From contig NC_047075.1 in NCBI RefSeq assembly GCF_902459465.1, positions 10,099,119-10,163,118 on the forward strand: DNA of 64,000 nt. Reading direction: 5' to 3'. A program made the translations under genes and the position numbers. Position 1 is the stretch's first letter. Each line of letters begins with the position of its first letter. This DNA comes from Asterias rubens. Lineage: Eukaryota > Echinodermata > Asteroidea > Forcipulatida > Asteriidae. The notes under the pieces were generated by a model. It was given only the letters and a program-made list of their open reading frames with translations, ran no database searches and was not told where the DNA came from. Below are positions 46,193 through 57,728 of the stretch, one piece after another.

Positions 46193-46576
46193 TTAAAGGA
46201 ACAAGTTGCCTTGTATCGGTCGAGTTGGTCTTTGAAAAGCGTTTGTAACCATTTGTTATAAAATTGCATATGGTTAGAAAGATGTTTTGAAAACAACGAT
46301 CCACACAAATTTGCCTCGAAATTGCGTGGTTTTCCTTTTAGTTTGCGAACTAACACGGTCGGTTATTTATGGCAGTCATAAATTTGACTCCCATAAATGG
46401 CGGACCGTGCTAGTCGACGCGGTAAAAAGAATACAACGCAATTTCGAGTGATCATTGTGTGGATCACTGTATTTTACTTTTGAAACATGTTTCTAATTAT
46501 ATGCATTTTATAACAAACGGTCACAAACGCTTCTCAAAGAACAACTCGACCAATCCAAGGCAATGTGTTCCTTTAA
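46193..46576. mobile_element. TTAA-2 MITE
   Basis: TTAA occurs at 46193-46196 and 46573-46576. The arms are more diverged than at 12593 (tcggtcgagttggtctttg; caactcgaccaatccaag), with the central cggtcgg..gaccg inverted repeat partly lost. Confidence 0.9.
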
Positions 46577-46740
46577 TTATAAGTCGGCTTTGTATGCCAA
46601 AACATCTTGCAACAACCACGGGGCCTTGTCGATGACAATACGTTGCGTCAAAATGACCACATCGTGCCATTCAACTCGTATAATCGTTGCTGTAACCGCT
46701 ACCAAAACATGGGATTCGAACTGCCTCTAGCTACCGGGCA

Positions 46741-46811
46741 CGTCGGTAATCTAGTTGGTTAGACACTGCTCTAGAATAGCAAAGGTTGTGGGTTCAAATC
46801 CCACTCGAGAA
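46741..46811 (+). pseudogene. tRNA-derived SINE head
   Basis: D arm tcta-gttggt-taga, anticodon arm ctgct-ctagaat-agcaa (one mismatch) and a perfect T arm GTGGG-TTCAAAT-CCCAC give A- and B-box-like promoters. The acceptor stem does not close, so it is not a working tRNA. A second inverse B-box-like string (gggattcgaactgcc) lies just upstream at about 46711. The SINE body probably runs on towards 46920. Confidence 0.6.
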
Positions 46812-47573
46812 ACATGCCTGTGATATTTTTGTCCACATGACTCAGGTAAAGTACCACAGTATACACTGCTTACACACACCGGTGTCTAGGTAAACACCAA
46901 AACTACTTACCGTGCACACTGCTTGTGTGATTTGTTTTGAATGAGAGATTTGTTCACTTGATGTGTATCCGTTTTGTACAAAGCATGGACATTAACCTTT
47001 CATTATTGTGTCACTCGCTTTGTTTTGCTGCAATGTTTTTCTTATTGCCGTGTTTTAGATTTGTTTATGTTACTGATTGTAAATAAACAAAATATAAAAT
47101 ATACAGCTTACGAAATGAAGCAACACATTGTCTTGTCAATATGCATGGTTATAATTAGTTACTTGTGCAACCAAGTAATGATTTGTTTTTGAAACTTGCA
47201 ATTTAAGAAATAAAAACTTTGAGACATGTCTTGCTATAAAAACAATTCAAACCAATATATTTTGACTACACTTTAGTACCTATATTGCAATTAATGTTAC
47301 CCATAATTTGGATTGACTCTCCCGATAGTCTCCTCAAATTTACACTGAATTTGACTGATGATTATAGGTAGTTTCGGTAAAGGAAAATTGCATTTATGTC
47401 TGCATAATTAACGGTGCAGTAGTTTTTCATATCCCGACACATAAACTTTGCATTAGTATTTGACCTGTTGACCTGCATTGAACTTACCTGCAAGATCGGA
47501 AACCCTGTTTCAAACGTGGCTTTAAACCCAAATCACTTTGGACTTGGGATGAGTCGTTTCGATCAAAATAATA
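46812..47573. other. No gene recognised
   Basis: Probable SINE tail at first, then AT-rich DNA. The frame at 46974-47192 has no motif. Confidence 0.4.
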
Positions 47574-47680
47574 GAGAGGTTTTGCAAGCGTGTGGATACA
47601 GATACAGATACAGATATCCGTTCACGTCCGCCGCATGCTGGTTTTTGTTTCGCAAAATCTGTAGACTTGCGAAACCTCTC
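47574..47680. mobile_element. Short inverted-repeat element, about 107 bp
   Basis: gagaggttttgcaag at the left and cttgcgaaacctctc at the right are inverse. The interior holds a gatacagatacagata microsatellite. Confidence 0.6.
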
Positions 47681-48103
47681 CGATCAGGCCGCATGGAACC
47701 GTATAGCTCTCACCAGGTTACTGCACTTTCGCGCCCTCGCTATTTAAGTCAATAAAGCAAGTGTGTGCATCCATTGACCAGGTACAGATCATTAAAACAA
47801 GAACTATAAGTGGGGTTATGATGTCTTGAACTTCATTGCTTTAAATAATTGATTTGGTTGACCTGAACTAGAACCGTAAAACTCATCAGCTCCGTTCAAA
47901 TAAAACGTTAGAAACCAATTCATATTGCATGTGGACTGTGTCGTCAAGATCAATGCAGGCCAATGCAGGCCAATGGCTGTATATCGAATCTAGTTGCCGC
48001 AGAGAAGCACGTGCGTTCAAACTGGGTTGAAGTTTTATAATACAATGTACAGCCACGGGCCATAAATGTGATTGGCCTACATTAACTAAATGGCTCCAAT
48101 CAT
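47681..48103. other. No feature recognised
   Basis: Only a short aatgcaggcc duplication near 47953 is seen. Confidence 0.45.
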
Positions 48104-48269
48104 GAGCCCGGTTAAATACTTCCTGCGAATGCGAATGCGAAGTGAATTTGACGAGAACTTGACGTCACAACTATCCTTTCAGAGCTGAACTGCTGCGAAT
48201 ATTCGTTGCGAATTTTGTGACGTCAACATTCGCTTCGCATTCGCATTCGCAGGAAGTATGAACCGGGCT
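48104..48269. mobile_element. MITE with agcccggtt...cgaatgcgaatg ends, 166 bp
   Basis: The ends pair from gagcccggtt through acttcctgcgaatgcgaatg to tgacgtca on each side. Loss of the interior leaves an almost complete hairpin. No target repeat is clear. Confidence 0.8.
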
Positions 48270-49097
48270 ATACTCTGCAGAGTTGAGCTGCCAGCCAGTT
48301 TCACCGTTCGTTGTATTTTCCATGACGGATTTGAAGTTTTCGTGAATCCTTCTAGTGCTGTCATCATTATTTAGGACGGACTAGACGGGTCGACAGTGCT
48401 TATCGGCAATGGTAAACAGACACTGGTCTTACAGGCCGAATAAAGTCCGGCTTCAGATGTTCAAGCTAGACACAGACTTGCATCTGTAGCCACCTAGTGC
48501 TTAAATCATTACAATCGGGCGCACTCTTGGGATCACCGTCTCATCTTATCTGTCAATCGCAGCTTCTTAGCTTTTGCACTCTTTGAATCACTCCTTATTG
48601 TCACTGTCTAACGATCGTTCAACTTTTGTTTGTTTAAGGGGTTCTCCTTCTCAAGTCATATGAGTTAATCAGTAAAAAAAAAATGAAATGAAATGTTGCA
48701 CTGTTCATTTTCTTTACTGTTTAATGAATATTAACTCTGACCAGAATTTACCCTCATTAATTCATTGCAGATTGTTGATCGTGCCCCCCACCAGTATTTA
48801 GCACACAATAACAGTTTCAACATATTATTTGCAAAAAAAAAAAAAATTCTAAGACATTTTTTACAAATATTTATGCCCCTTTCATTTTGTATAAAAGAGC
48901 AACTAGCTCCCTTTGCCGTTGAGATCATGGTTTCGGTTGCGAAGAAAAACCCCATACAAAGAGGAATTTTCCCTTAAGCTGAACAATTTATTGTTTTATT
49001 TTGTGTACGGTCCGTATCATCAATACAACTGAGCAAGCTGCGCACTGCGCATCGCACACCAGTGCTTACCTCCCATACACCGTGTGTCGAAGCCTGG
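48270..49097. other. No gene; A-tract
   Basis: Short frames only; a run of A at about 48832-48845. The DNA becomes CpG-richer from about 49020 ahead of the first-exon candidate. Confidence 0.4.
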
Positions 49098-49105
49098 TTT
49101 TATAC
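49098..49105 (+). promoter_or_regulatory. Possible TATA box
   Basis: tttatact lies 31 bases before the ATG at 49136, in locally CpG-richer DNA. The distance would leave a very short leader, so it is only suggestive. Confidence 0.25.
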
Positions 49106-49135
49106 TCGCAGTGTCGCCTATTTCCGCGCACAATC

Positions 49136-49232
49136 ATGGATGATATCAGACGGTACATGTGGTTCGTAACGCGGATGGCTCTGCCGTTGTGGATGTTTGG
49201 AGCACGGTTGGTCACATCCTCGGATGCACAAG
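49136..49232 (+). CDS. Candidate first coding exon with signal peptide
   Basis: ATG in a good context opens 32 codons plus one base: MDDIRRYMWFVTRMALPL then WMFGARLVTSSDAQ, followed by the consensus donor gtaggt. The shape is basic N-terminus, hydrophobic core and small residues before a possible cleavage site. First exons that carry only the signal peptide and end in phase 1 are typical of secreted and receptor genes. The segment is GC- and CpG-richer than its surroundings. I find no convincing next exon to the right, so the gene either continues past the window or is not real. Family unknown. Confidence 0.4.
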
Positions 49233-49359
49233 GTAGGTTGCGTTTTCATTTTTCTGTATTTTGATTTCACTGCGATTGATCTAAGTCACTAAGTATTGCA
49301 TTGCTAAGGACAAAATAAGTATACCTAGGTTCAATTATTTAGAAACATTTCAGAGGTCC

Positions 49360-49731
49360 TTAAAGCCATTGGACACTTTCGGTAAACAGTGTTGTCCAAA
49401 GGCCCACACTTCGTGTATCACAACCACATATAAAATAACAAACTTGTGAAAATTTAGGCTCAATCGGTCATCGGAGTCGGGAGAAAATAACGGGAAAACC
49501 CACCCTTGTTTCCGCACGTTTCGCCGTGTCATGACATGTGTTTAAAATAAATCCGTAATTAATGGCAACGAGAATTGATAAATGTTTTAATGTTTTCTCA
49601 AAAAGTAAAGCATTTTATGGAATAACATTTCGAGAGAAGTCTTTCACCATGACCTTCTGTAAACCCTGTAAGTTATTTGTAAATCTGTGAACTATTTTTT
49701 TTTCTGTTCCAAAAATGTCTAATGGCTTTAA
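49360..49731 (+). mobile_element. TTAA-4 MITE
   Basis: TTAA occurs at 49360-49363 and 49728-49731, with ends agccattggacactttcgg and aatgtctaatggct. The left half (tgtatcacaaccacatata, aacttgtgaaaatttaggc) is clearly homologous to the left half of TTAA-1; the right half is not. Confidence 0.85.
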
Positions 49732-50520
49732 AGGAACAATCTTCCGGAGAAAATGTCCCAAACTTTAAGTGTAAAAAAAAAAAAAATGAATACAATTAGA
49801 AAAATGCAATAGTCACAATTCTTTAACTTTATCATTGTATCTTTGTTCCACTGCCTTGTGGGACTTTTGTCTTCAAGTGGGAATGGGTTTGAGTGGAATA
49901 TTTAAACGGGATGATTTTGGACGGGTGACTCCCTGTGAAATATTTACTGTAATTTACGTGTTGCGATTGCTGCAAAAAAGAAGAAGAACAAAAGGGGGAA
50001 AAAAACATTAAAATACCTATTTCAAATACACTGCCTATTATTGTTAAAATTATGTTATTTTCCTGGGAATAAAAGTCCAGTTATTTTGAGCGTTGCTTAC
50101 ATGCAAATTAGCTACATTTATTGTTGAAATTAAATGGCAGTAGTTTTTTTCACCAGGAATTTGAAACAGAATGTTTGTTTTGTCTTACTCCTAATTTATT
50201 TGTTATTAAGTATTCATCCCTTGTCTTGTCTGGGCATTTAATATTTTTTGTTGAAAGGGGACTCCTCTAAAGGGATGCCAGTCGATCCATGCATGGTTAG
50301 CCGTTTGTGTGTAGAGCCTGGATTTTCTGACAATAATGATTAGACGCACTGTATAGTTCTGTACTGTCACGTTTTCAGAATGACACTATCTTCCAAGTAA
50401 AACCCAAATACATAATGCAATGCAAATAAAGCATTACGTCGATGCACGAAACAAACGTGGACGGATTCATGCAAAGAGCCTATAGTGTCTAGTAAAACTT
50501 CCAAAATTGATTTGTTTTCC
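49732..50520. other. No gene recognised
   Basis: AT-rich DNA with an A-tract near 49772; no motif-bearing frame. Confidence 0.45.
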
Positions 50521-50911
50521 TTAAAGGAACACGTTGCCTTGGATCGGACGAGTTGGTCTATAAAAAAGCGGTTGAAACCGTTTGTTATGAAATGTATATG
50601 GTTGGAAAGATGTTTAACAAGTAGAATATAATGATCCACACAAGTATCACTCAAAATTGCACGGCTTTCCTTTCACGTCGCGAATAAACACGGTCGGCCA
50701 TTTATGGGAGTCAACTTTTTGACTCGCATAAATGGCCGACCTTGTTAGTCGACGAGGTAAAACGAAAACCACGCAATTTTGAGGCATATTTGTGTAGATC
50801 ATTGTTTTATACTTTTACAACATCTTTCTAACCATATCAATTTTATAGCAAACGGTTACAAACGCTTTTCAAAGACCAACTCGACCGATCCAAGGCAACG
50901 TGTTCCTTTAA
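50521..50911. mobile_element. TTAA-2 MITE
   Basis: TTAA occurs at 50521-50524 and 50908-50911. The arms pair strongly (aggaacacgttgccttggat with its inverse; gtcggccatttatgggagtc with gac-cataaatggccgac at the centre). Frames at 50367-50654, 50779-50967 and 50843-51040 come from these arms. Confidence 0.93.
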
Positions 50912-51137
50912 AGAATGCATATTATTTTGAATTAAACAGTTTCCGTTCTTTTGCTTTTTGTGTCTGAGAAAACTACGTCTGGTAACGAACATTCGATATA
51001 TTTTTTTCAACACACAAAGTATTGGCAAAACGCTCAACATACGTCCATAATCCGTATACTGTTGCTAAGTGCTTGGTATGGCTTCTAACAAACTGCCGCA
51101 ATGTATTATCCCGTCATGTTTGTACAATTCAGCCTTA

Positions 51138-51194
51138 CAAATTTAATGGGACAATTTGACCAGCATAACAAATTTAATGGGACAATTTGACACG
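51138..51194 (+). repeat. Tandem duplication, about 34-bp unit
   Basis: caaatttaatgggacaattt then gac occurs twice. Confidence 0.85.
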
Positions 51195-51369
51195 GTCTAA
51201 TGGATGTTTTGTACTAATGCAATTAGTAATTTTGTCTAAAGTGGATAATTTATTTCTGTCTAAAATGTTATATTATTTGATGAAAAATACATAATCTAAT
51301 GTCGCGTTTGGAGTTTATTGCTCCGTGAGCGTTTCATTCGTTAAAATGTGCAATGTGTTTTTTACTCTC

Positions 51370-51480
51370 TTTTTTCGTGACCCAGATTGCCGATCAATCT
51401 CAAACTTCTACAGTTTGTCAGTTTATGTATAATGGTGGATTACAGCAAGTGCTTTCACTGCCAGCAACTGTTTTGTTAGC
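51370..51480 (-). repeat. Probable very old TTAA-1-like fragment
   Basis: gatcaatctcaaacttctac, agtttgtcagtttatgtata and attacagcaagtg line up with the TTAA-1 blocks gattgagctcaaattttcac, aggtttgttattttatgcat and gatacaccaagtg at roughly two thirds identity by eye. Ends are not recognisable. Confidence 0.45.
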
Positions 51481-51717
51481 GAACATATTCTGTATAGAAC
51501 AAACACTTCGGGTAGACGAATATCAATCATATACAGAAAGGACAAAGACAAACTTACGTCCTGGTAATTATTTTAAAGTACACACCCCAATGATTATGTT
51601 TGACCTGCATGCGTGTAATACAATCCATTAAGTGGATTTTATATAATCTTAAAACATGCTTCAATGATCGCGAGCCTTAACAAAGAATAAAAAATATCAT
51701 TAATAATAATAATAGTA

Positions 51718-52040
51718 TAGGTTTTCTCGGTCAAATTCGGAAAAAGAGCAGCCAGTTTAACCACCAAGCTATTCTATTTCACGCAAAATCGAATGCTACT
51801 CAAAAGCGTCAATCGATTTCGTTTTGGGATTAGTCAAATGTTATGTTGCGTCTTTCGAATTCACAAAATAATCATTCAATTTAACAATTCATCAAAGCAG
51901 CATTCAAATTCGCAGACGCTTCTTGAGGCGTGTGTGTCACGAAAAAGAATGACGCTACGCTAAATTGAACAGAGTGCTTAAGGAATTTGACTCGACCCAA
52001 AACGAAATTGAATGGCCAAATTCTGAATTGTTATCAAACT
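51718..52040 (+). mobile_element. Partial copy of the AGGTTTTCTCGG-ended element
   Basis: The left terminus taggttttctcggtcaa and the first about 320 bp match 30019 onward, including the repeated cattcaattt/cgaaattgaatg strings. The right terminus is missing. A (taa)n tract precedes it. Confidence 0.8.
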
Positions 52041-53399
52041 TTGAACTCGTCACGATAGGGTCTACTTGATATGTTTAACATATTCCTTCTGCACATTACG
52101 TCAACCAAAGGTCAAAAGGAGGTTGTTCATTGGCCAATTCTATGCGCCGCGCGTACACACCGTGCGTTTTGATCGTTTCGTCACCGTTGTACCTCTAAGA
52201 TGGCAGCTTATAGGTTTATAATTTATAGGTTTATAATTTTATAGTTTATAACGGTCGTTTTTGTCAAGCATTACACAACCATTTACAGGTAGTAAAATAC
52301 AAAAAGGAAAACGGGGGAATTACACTTTTGATTGTTCGCCTATAATATTGTCCTTTAGTGAAGAAGTGCATGTTAGTATGCATGTTTTTTTGGCAGTCGG
52401 ATATGTAGTTAACAACTTAATGCTTACACTGGATTGTTGATTTAGACACTGATATTCCAAAAAGCCATCACGTGATGCAACCTGACTACACAATAAATAA
52501 AGAATCTACATTCCACTATGGGATGAACTATGAATTTTATGAAATATTATTTAGGTTTGTAGCTACATACAGCCTGGTTGATTTATTAAAGTTGAAGTAT
52601 ACCAGCATGTTTACTTTTTTTTTAATGTTTTGTCATAGTGGTACCCATCGTTTTATTGTATTATAACTATTGTTTCGGCTTTATTAAAGGTTAATAGTAA
52701 AAATAAACGTATTATTTTTGTTTAAGCTAAAGCCCTACCCGCAAGCTGTTTAATTTTCAGGCAAAAGCATAGTACAAAGTTAGAGTTGTTGTTTGTTTTT
52801 ACCGTTTGAATGTTTACTTTATAAATGAATGTTGAGATATATACCAGAAAACCCAAATACCAAAATGTGGTCGCGTTTTTGAGATCCGGATCGGTAATGT
52901 CCACAAAGGAACAATAATCCCTTCCTGGATATATTTTTTTTTTTGAGAATCGTTACTGACTGTGATGTTTTCCAGGATAGCTGTTTAATGGATACAAACT
53001 AATATAAATCAACATTTCCACATTATGAAAAAAAAAATATATATATAATAATTCGAACCATGCTTTGTGCGATCGGAAACTGCTGTACTTAGCGAATGTA
53101 TGGACCCCCTTTAAATTCTCAACACATTAAACAAGGAATATACGGGACTAATTTCACAAAATGTTTTGGTTAATCTGTACTGCGGTTCAATGTTAACAAT
53201 CTTAATTGAATGCCAAAGTGTGGAGTCACGAGGCAAATCACTATGGGTAACACTGACAACTCATCTTAAAAAAAAAAAACCACACATTGCCGTTGGACTG
53301 GGTGGTTTCTGATGCGCTCTTCTCTATTCGGCCACGGCACGCCTCGATGAGCTGTCATGTCAGCCATGTTTGAGCAATATTCTATGGGTCCCTTTGGCC
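52041..53399. other. No gene accepted
   Basis: A frame near 52440-52666 has no domain and no clear splice sites. An imperfect ataggtttataatttt repeat lies at 52208-52250, with T and A tracts near 52930 and 53028. Confidence 0.4.
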
Positions 53400-53652
53400 T
53401 GGGCCTGAACAAAGTTCGTAGAGCTGCTCAGATAAAAAAAAACGTGCTTAGCGTGAAATTTTCATCATTACGAACGGTCGAACCAAGTTTCCATTTGTTG
53501 CATATTGCTTGTTTCTGGTACTCACCTGTTGCTTGCTTATCATGGAAATCACGTGGAAATTTGGTTGTTAATCCTGTTTTTTTTTTATCGAGAAAGAGGT
53601 TCCATGCTTAGCAAATTAATTGTTGTGCTTAGCAGCTCTATAAAAAGGGGCC
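53400..53652. mobile_element. Diverged GGGCCCAATTTCAT-type MITE
   Basis: gggcctgaacaaagttcgta then gagctgct at the left, against agcagctctataaaaagggg and cc at the right, with gcttag strings next to both ends. It is older than the 10103 copy. Confidence 0.6.
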
Positions 53653-54114
53653 ATGGTTGTTTATACAGACTTGGATACATTGACTGGAAAACAAGCCACT
53701 CCAAACAAACCTGTGTTTGTGAACAAAACATGGCCGTGTGTTTCCACATACGCTTGGTGTCGACTTGCTCTGACAGGTCATGGGATCAGTGACACTTGCT
53801 TTCTAAGAATACTTGACAGTGTCCAGGTGGGATTGACCAATCAACACACACTCTACGTGATGGGTTTGCGGATGGTCCATTGTACGGTATGTAATACAAT
53901 GTAAGAAAGGACCATATCAATGTCATTCTGTGAGCAGCCCTGAACCCACGAGAGAATTCTTTAGAAAAGGGATCAACAGCAACAGCAAGACAATACAAAC
54001 CGGTTCTGGATGAGGTTTTGTGTGAATAAGTGGGGCTTGGGTTTAATATAATATTACCGAAGCCCTTGAAGTCTAATGGTTGACCACCTCGTAGTGCTTG
54101 CTTTCACGAAACCT
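53653..54114. other. No gene accepted
   Basis: An 83-residue frame (53653-53904) starts at the MITE edge and lacks a recognised motif; I leave it uncalled. Confidence 0.4.
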
Positions 54115-54249
54115 AACGACACTGGACACTATTGGTAATTGTCAAAAGACCAGACTTCTCACATTGTGTATCTCAACATATGCAAAAAATATAAAACCTG
54201 TGAAAATTTGACGCTCATCATCGGTCGTCGAAGTTGCGAGATAATAATG
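54115..54249 (+). mobile_element. TTAA-1 left-end fragment
   Basis: taacgacactggacactattg through cgaagttgcgagataataatg; the rest is missing and unrelated AT-rich DNA follows. Confidence 0.85.
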
Positions 54250-54555
54250 CTGAACTTTTAAAATATAATTAAATTAATTGAGTTAAGCTGGGTGTTAACA
54301 TGAATGAATGTATGTTTAAGTTGGCCTGCGAAACCTTTACGTATATATATAAAAGAAAAACAAAACTCAACAGCCATTCAATGAGCTGAAATAAAAGCAA
54401 ACATTTAATTTAAGAACATATCAAATGTATAAGACATTTGGGATGATTAAGCGTTTAAAACAAAAAATACCAAAAACATAATTTGCAGGTAATTTTGCCA
54501 TCGTACAGTACATTTTGATATGAGTATAGGGAAACGCATGTAACTCCATAGTCTA

Positions 54556-55318
54556 TTGATATTAATAATAATAATAATAAGACTTGTAATGCGCACATAT
54601 CCACCCTGCTGGGTGTTCAAGGCGCAGTAAAACCACAAAAAAACAAAAACAAAACAAAAACAAAACACAACACAAAGAAAAAAAAACAGACACAACAAAA
54701 TTAGTCATTGAAAACCTGTGACATAAGATAAGTTTTGAGAAGAGACTTGAATTTTGCAGTACAAAGACAAGATCGAAGATTAAGTGGTAGAGAGTTCCAG
54801 ATGCGTGGGGCGGCTGAAGAAAAAGACCTGTCACCCCATGAGTGTCGAGACTTGGGTTCAATGAGGAGAAGCATAGAACTTGATCGAAGATTCCTTGATG
54901 GAGTGTAAACTTGAAGCAGTTCAGAAATATAGTGGGGAGCCTTGCCACTAAGAGCTTTGTGGACAATGAGCATCAGCTTGAAGATGATTCGTTGAGAGAT
55001 AGGGAGCCAGTGTAGTTGTTTCAGAATGGGGGTGATAGAACAGGATTTTCTAGACAGTGTCACAATGCGAGCAGCAGTATTTTGGAGCCGTTGAAGTCTG
55101 GAAATCTGGTTGTTAGGAAGACTGTAGAGAAGAGCATTGCCGTTGTCAAGACGAGAAGTAACAAATGCGTGAATGACCTTTTCAGTGGCACCTTTGTCCA
55201 AGTACTTGCGAATCTTACCTATATTCCTGATGTGATATGATGATAAACGAACAATGTTGTTGATGTGTGGCTGAAGTGTCATTGATGAATCAAAAATTGG
55301 GCCTGTTAGAAAGACATA
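54556..55318 (-). mobile_element. 5'-truncated LINE (L2/CR1 type)
   Basis: On the minus strand: the end of a reverse-transcriptase frame, then an untranslated tail with gcgccttgaacacccagcag and a terminal (TTATTA)n run at 54562-54580. That tail layout and the protein character are typical of the L2/CR1 group. Truncation near 55318 removes the endonuclease and most of the polymerase, as is usual for incomplete reverse transcription. It cannot move by itself. Confidence 0.88.
54701..55282 (-). CDS. Reverse transcriptase C-terminal fragment of a LINE
   Basis: A 193-residue uninterrupted frame; codons upstream of the first Met (PIFDSS) continue the family pattern to about 55300. Recognisable stretches are HIRNIGKIRKYL, RLQRLQNTAARIV, LKQLHWLPISQRIIFKL and FSSAAPRIWNSLPL, which lie after the catalytic Asp motif in L2/CR1-type polymerases. 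The catalytic region itself is absent. The full-length frame without stops suggests a fairly recent insertion. Confidence 0.88.
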   Translation of the reverse strand: MTLQPHINNIVRLSSYHIRNIGKIRKYLDKGATEKVIHAFVTSRLDNGNALLYSLPNNQISRLQRLQNTAARIVTLSRKSCSITPILKQLHWLPISQRIIFKLMLIVHKALSGKAPHYISELLQVYTPSRNLRSSSMLLLIEPKSRHSWGDRSFSSAAPRIWNSLPLNLRSCLCTAKFKSLLKTYLMSQVFND

Positions 55319-55590
55319 GTCGGTTCAAACAATGGTCGTTATATAGGTCATCCAAATATTAGCCACTATGACCCAATTGGATTAGAATTGATTCGCTGTA
55401 ATAACGATGCATGTTTTTTGGTATGTGTCTCTATTTTGCGAACACTCAACTGCTTGATTTTGCCCCGATACGGAAGCGCTTTTCTATGTGTTTTAATAAT
55501 GTTAAAATAAACGTCGTGTGTGTTCTTTGTTTATGACACTTCGTAAATGCGACACACAATATTGTGCCGATAAATAAGTATTATTTGTAT

Positions 55591-55625
<35 letters not shown>

Positions 55626-56195
55626 ACACACAAGTTTGGTTATCTTACAAAATGTTAAATTGTCGCATCGGCACTTGCGACCAAGAACCTTTATCTGACA
55701 ATTAATAGGTCTAGGTCAGTTTGGAAACAGGTTTGTGTACAAAACGGACTCTCAGGTCTCTCTACAAAGCCATCAAGTTACAAACAATCACAATGTCGTG
55801 ATCAACTCAATGAGTTGTTCCCGGATTACCATAGGCGGCACTTTGATGCATCAACAAGAGTCAAGATTCTCGATTAGTTTAGGTTTGGTTGTAAACCTAA
55901 ATGGATGAATATTTTAAAATTAAATTCAAACTGTTTCAACAAATAAAATGCAGACGTTCAGGCGTCGGACAATCGATTCGTACGGAAAATTTCGATGCAA
56001 TTAAATTAATATTAACCGTGTATTTCCTGCACTGCCCGGGTTTGCTGAAGAGTTATGTTTTTAAAAAGAGTTGAAGTAGTTACTAAAATCGTGCTTCAAA
56101 TTTTAAAATATAGTCAAGGATTAGGCTATTATTTACGCGGAAAGCAGTGCTACTATTGATTAATAGCTACGGCATTATTTTCGACAATATGATTG
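55319..56195. other. No gene; 30-A tract at 55595-55624
   Basis: The A tract is followed by a short (CA)n. No retrogene is visible next to it. The remaining DNA has no recognised feature. Confidence 0.45.
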
Positions 56196-56524
56196 TTAAA
56201 GACTCTGCACACTATTGGTAATTGACAAAGACCAGTGTTCTCACTTGGTGTATCTCAACATATGCATAAAATAACTAACCTGTGGAAATTTGAGCTCAAT
56301 TGGTCGTCGAAGTTGCGAGATAATAATGAAAGAAAAAAACACCCTTGTCACACGAAGTTGTGTGCTTTCAGATGCTTGATTTCGAGACCTCAAATTCTAA
56401 ATCTGAGGTCTCGAAATCAAATTCGTGGAAAATTACTTCCTTCTCGAAAACTACATCACTTCAGAGTAAGGTTTTATGCTAATAATTATTCTGAGTAACT
56501 ACCAATAGTGTCCACTGCCTTTAA
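56196..56524 (+). mobile_element. TTAA-1 MITE with internal deletion
   Basis: TTAA occurs at 56196-56199 and 56521-56524. The ggagccgtttctcac to ttaccaag block, about 60 bp, is missing between cttcagag and taaggtttta. The central hairpin is intact. Confidence 0.92.
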
Positions 56525-57342
56525 AGGCAATTTCATTTGTCGTTACAAATGCTGGGCATTAACTTAATTGTTTAAATTTATCATTAGCGTCCATATGTTA
56601 CAAGCAACTTTGAAGGGGCATGCGATAATGGTCTGTACTGCGTGGGCCTACTCTCGACCATTGCCATTGACAAGGCTATTTGCTATTTTGTTTTGATGTG
56701 TTTTCCTTTTTTCTACAAACACAAGCTAGCAAAGTTTTCTCCTACCGCATTGTTACAGTGTATGTTTTTTATGAGGCTGGGTGGTCAAGTGGTTTTCTGG
56801 TTATTCCAAGTAGGTTGACATGCAAATAACAAACCCATTTGAAATGCCCGTCTTTAAAGAAACGACTATTGAACCCCTGTTAGTGCTATGCTATTATTTT
56901 TATCGCAGCGACCTGCAACTAGTAGTACAACAATTTTTGCACACAATATGTAACCAAGAAATGACAATTTTGTTTCTGTTTTGTGTTGTTCCCTGTTAAA
57001 ATACTATTATTATTGTATAGTTCGATGTCAATACTGATCACTAACTAATGATTCTGGATAGTTCGTGTAAGTCGGTAAGTTTGAATCTCCAATCAAATTT
57101 CTTAACTTTCAAGCGCGACATTTTTATTTAATTGCGATTAATTGTAATAACAAAATACACGAATAACGAATAATTCAGTTATGGAACAGTCTCCCAGAGA
57201 TTAAGAAATAGGCTGAAACATCAGATCAATTATGATGCGTTACATGACAAATATTTTTCTATTCATAATTTGGTCATGTGCATCACACGCACAAATTTAC
57301 TCTCTCAGCGAGTATTGCGTCAGCTCAACCAATTGGGACACC
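56525..57342. other. No feature recognised
   Basis: AT-rich DNA without convincing frames. Confidence 0.45.
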
Positions 57343-57728
57343 TTAAAGGCAGTGGACACTTTTGGTAATTACTCAAAAAAATTATTACCATAAAACCGTT
57401 CTTGGTGACGAGTAATAAGGAGAGGTTGGTGGTATACAACATGTGAGAAATGGCTCCCGCTAAAGTGCCATAGTTTTTAAGATAGAAGTAATATTCCACG
57501 AATTTGATTTCGAGACCTCATATTTAGAACTTGAGGTCTCGAAATCAACCATCTAAACGCACACAACTTCGTGTGACAAGGGTGTTTTCTTCTTTCATTA
57601 TTATCTCGCAACTTTGATGACCGATTGAGCTCAAATTTTCACAGGTTAGTTATTTTATGCATATGTTGAGATACACCAACTGTGAAGGCTAGTCTTTGAC
57701 AATTGCCAATAGTGTCCACTGCCTCTAA
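57343..57728 (-). mobile_element. TTAA-1 MITE
   Basis: TTAA lies at 57343-57346; the right end ccactgcctctaa has one change in the target repeat. The central hairpin is at about 57502-57545. Confidence 0.92.

Noticed and set aside
46700..46725. Second tRNA-like element on the minus strand next to 46741
   Set aside because: Only a B-box-like string is present; no D arm or anticodon arm can be drawn.
51386..51563. An exon-like segment with a strong acceptor and a gtaatt donor
   Set aside because: About 110 bp of it aligns with the internal blocks of TTAA-1 at roughly two thirds identity, so it is more likely an ancient MITE than an exon.
53653..53904. 83-residue frame with several Cys residues
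   Set aside because: It starts at a MITE edge, has no clear acceptor and no recognised motif.
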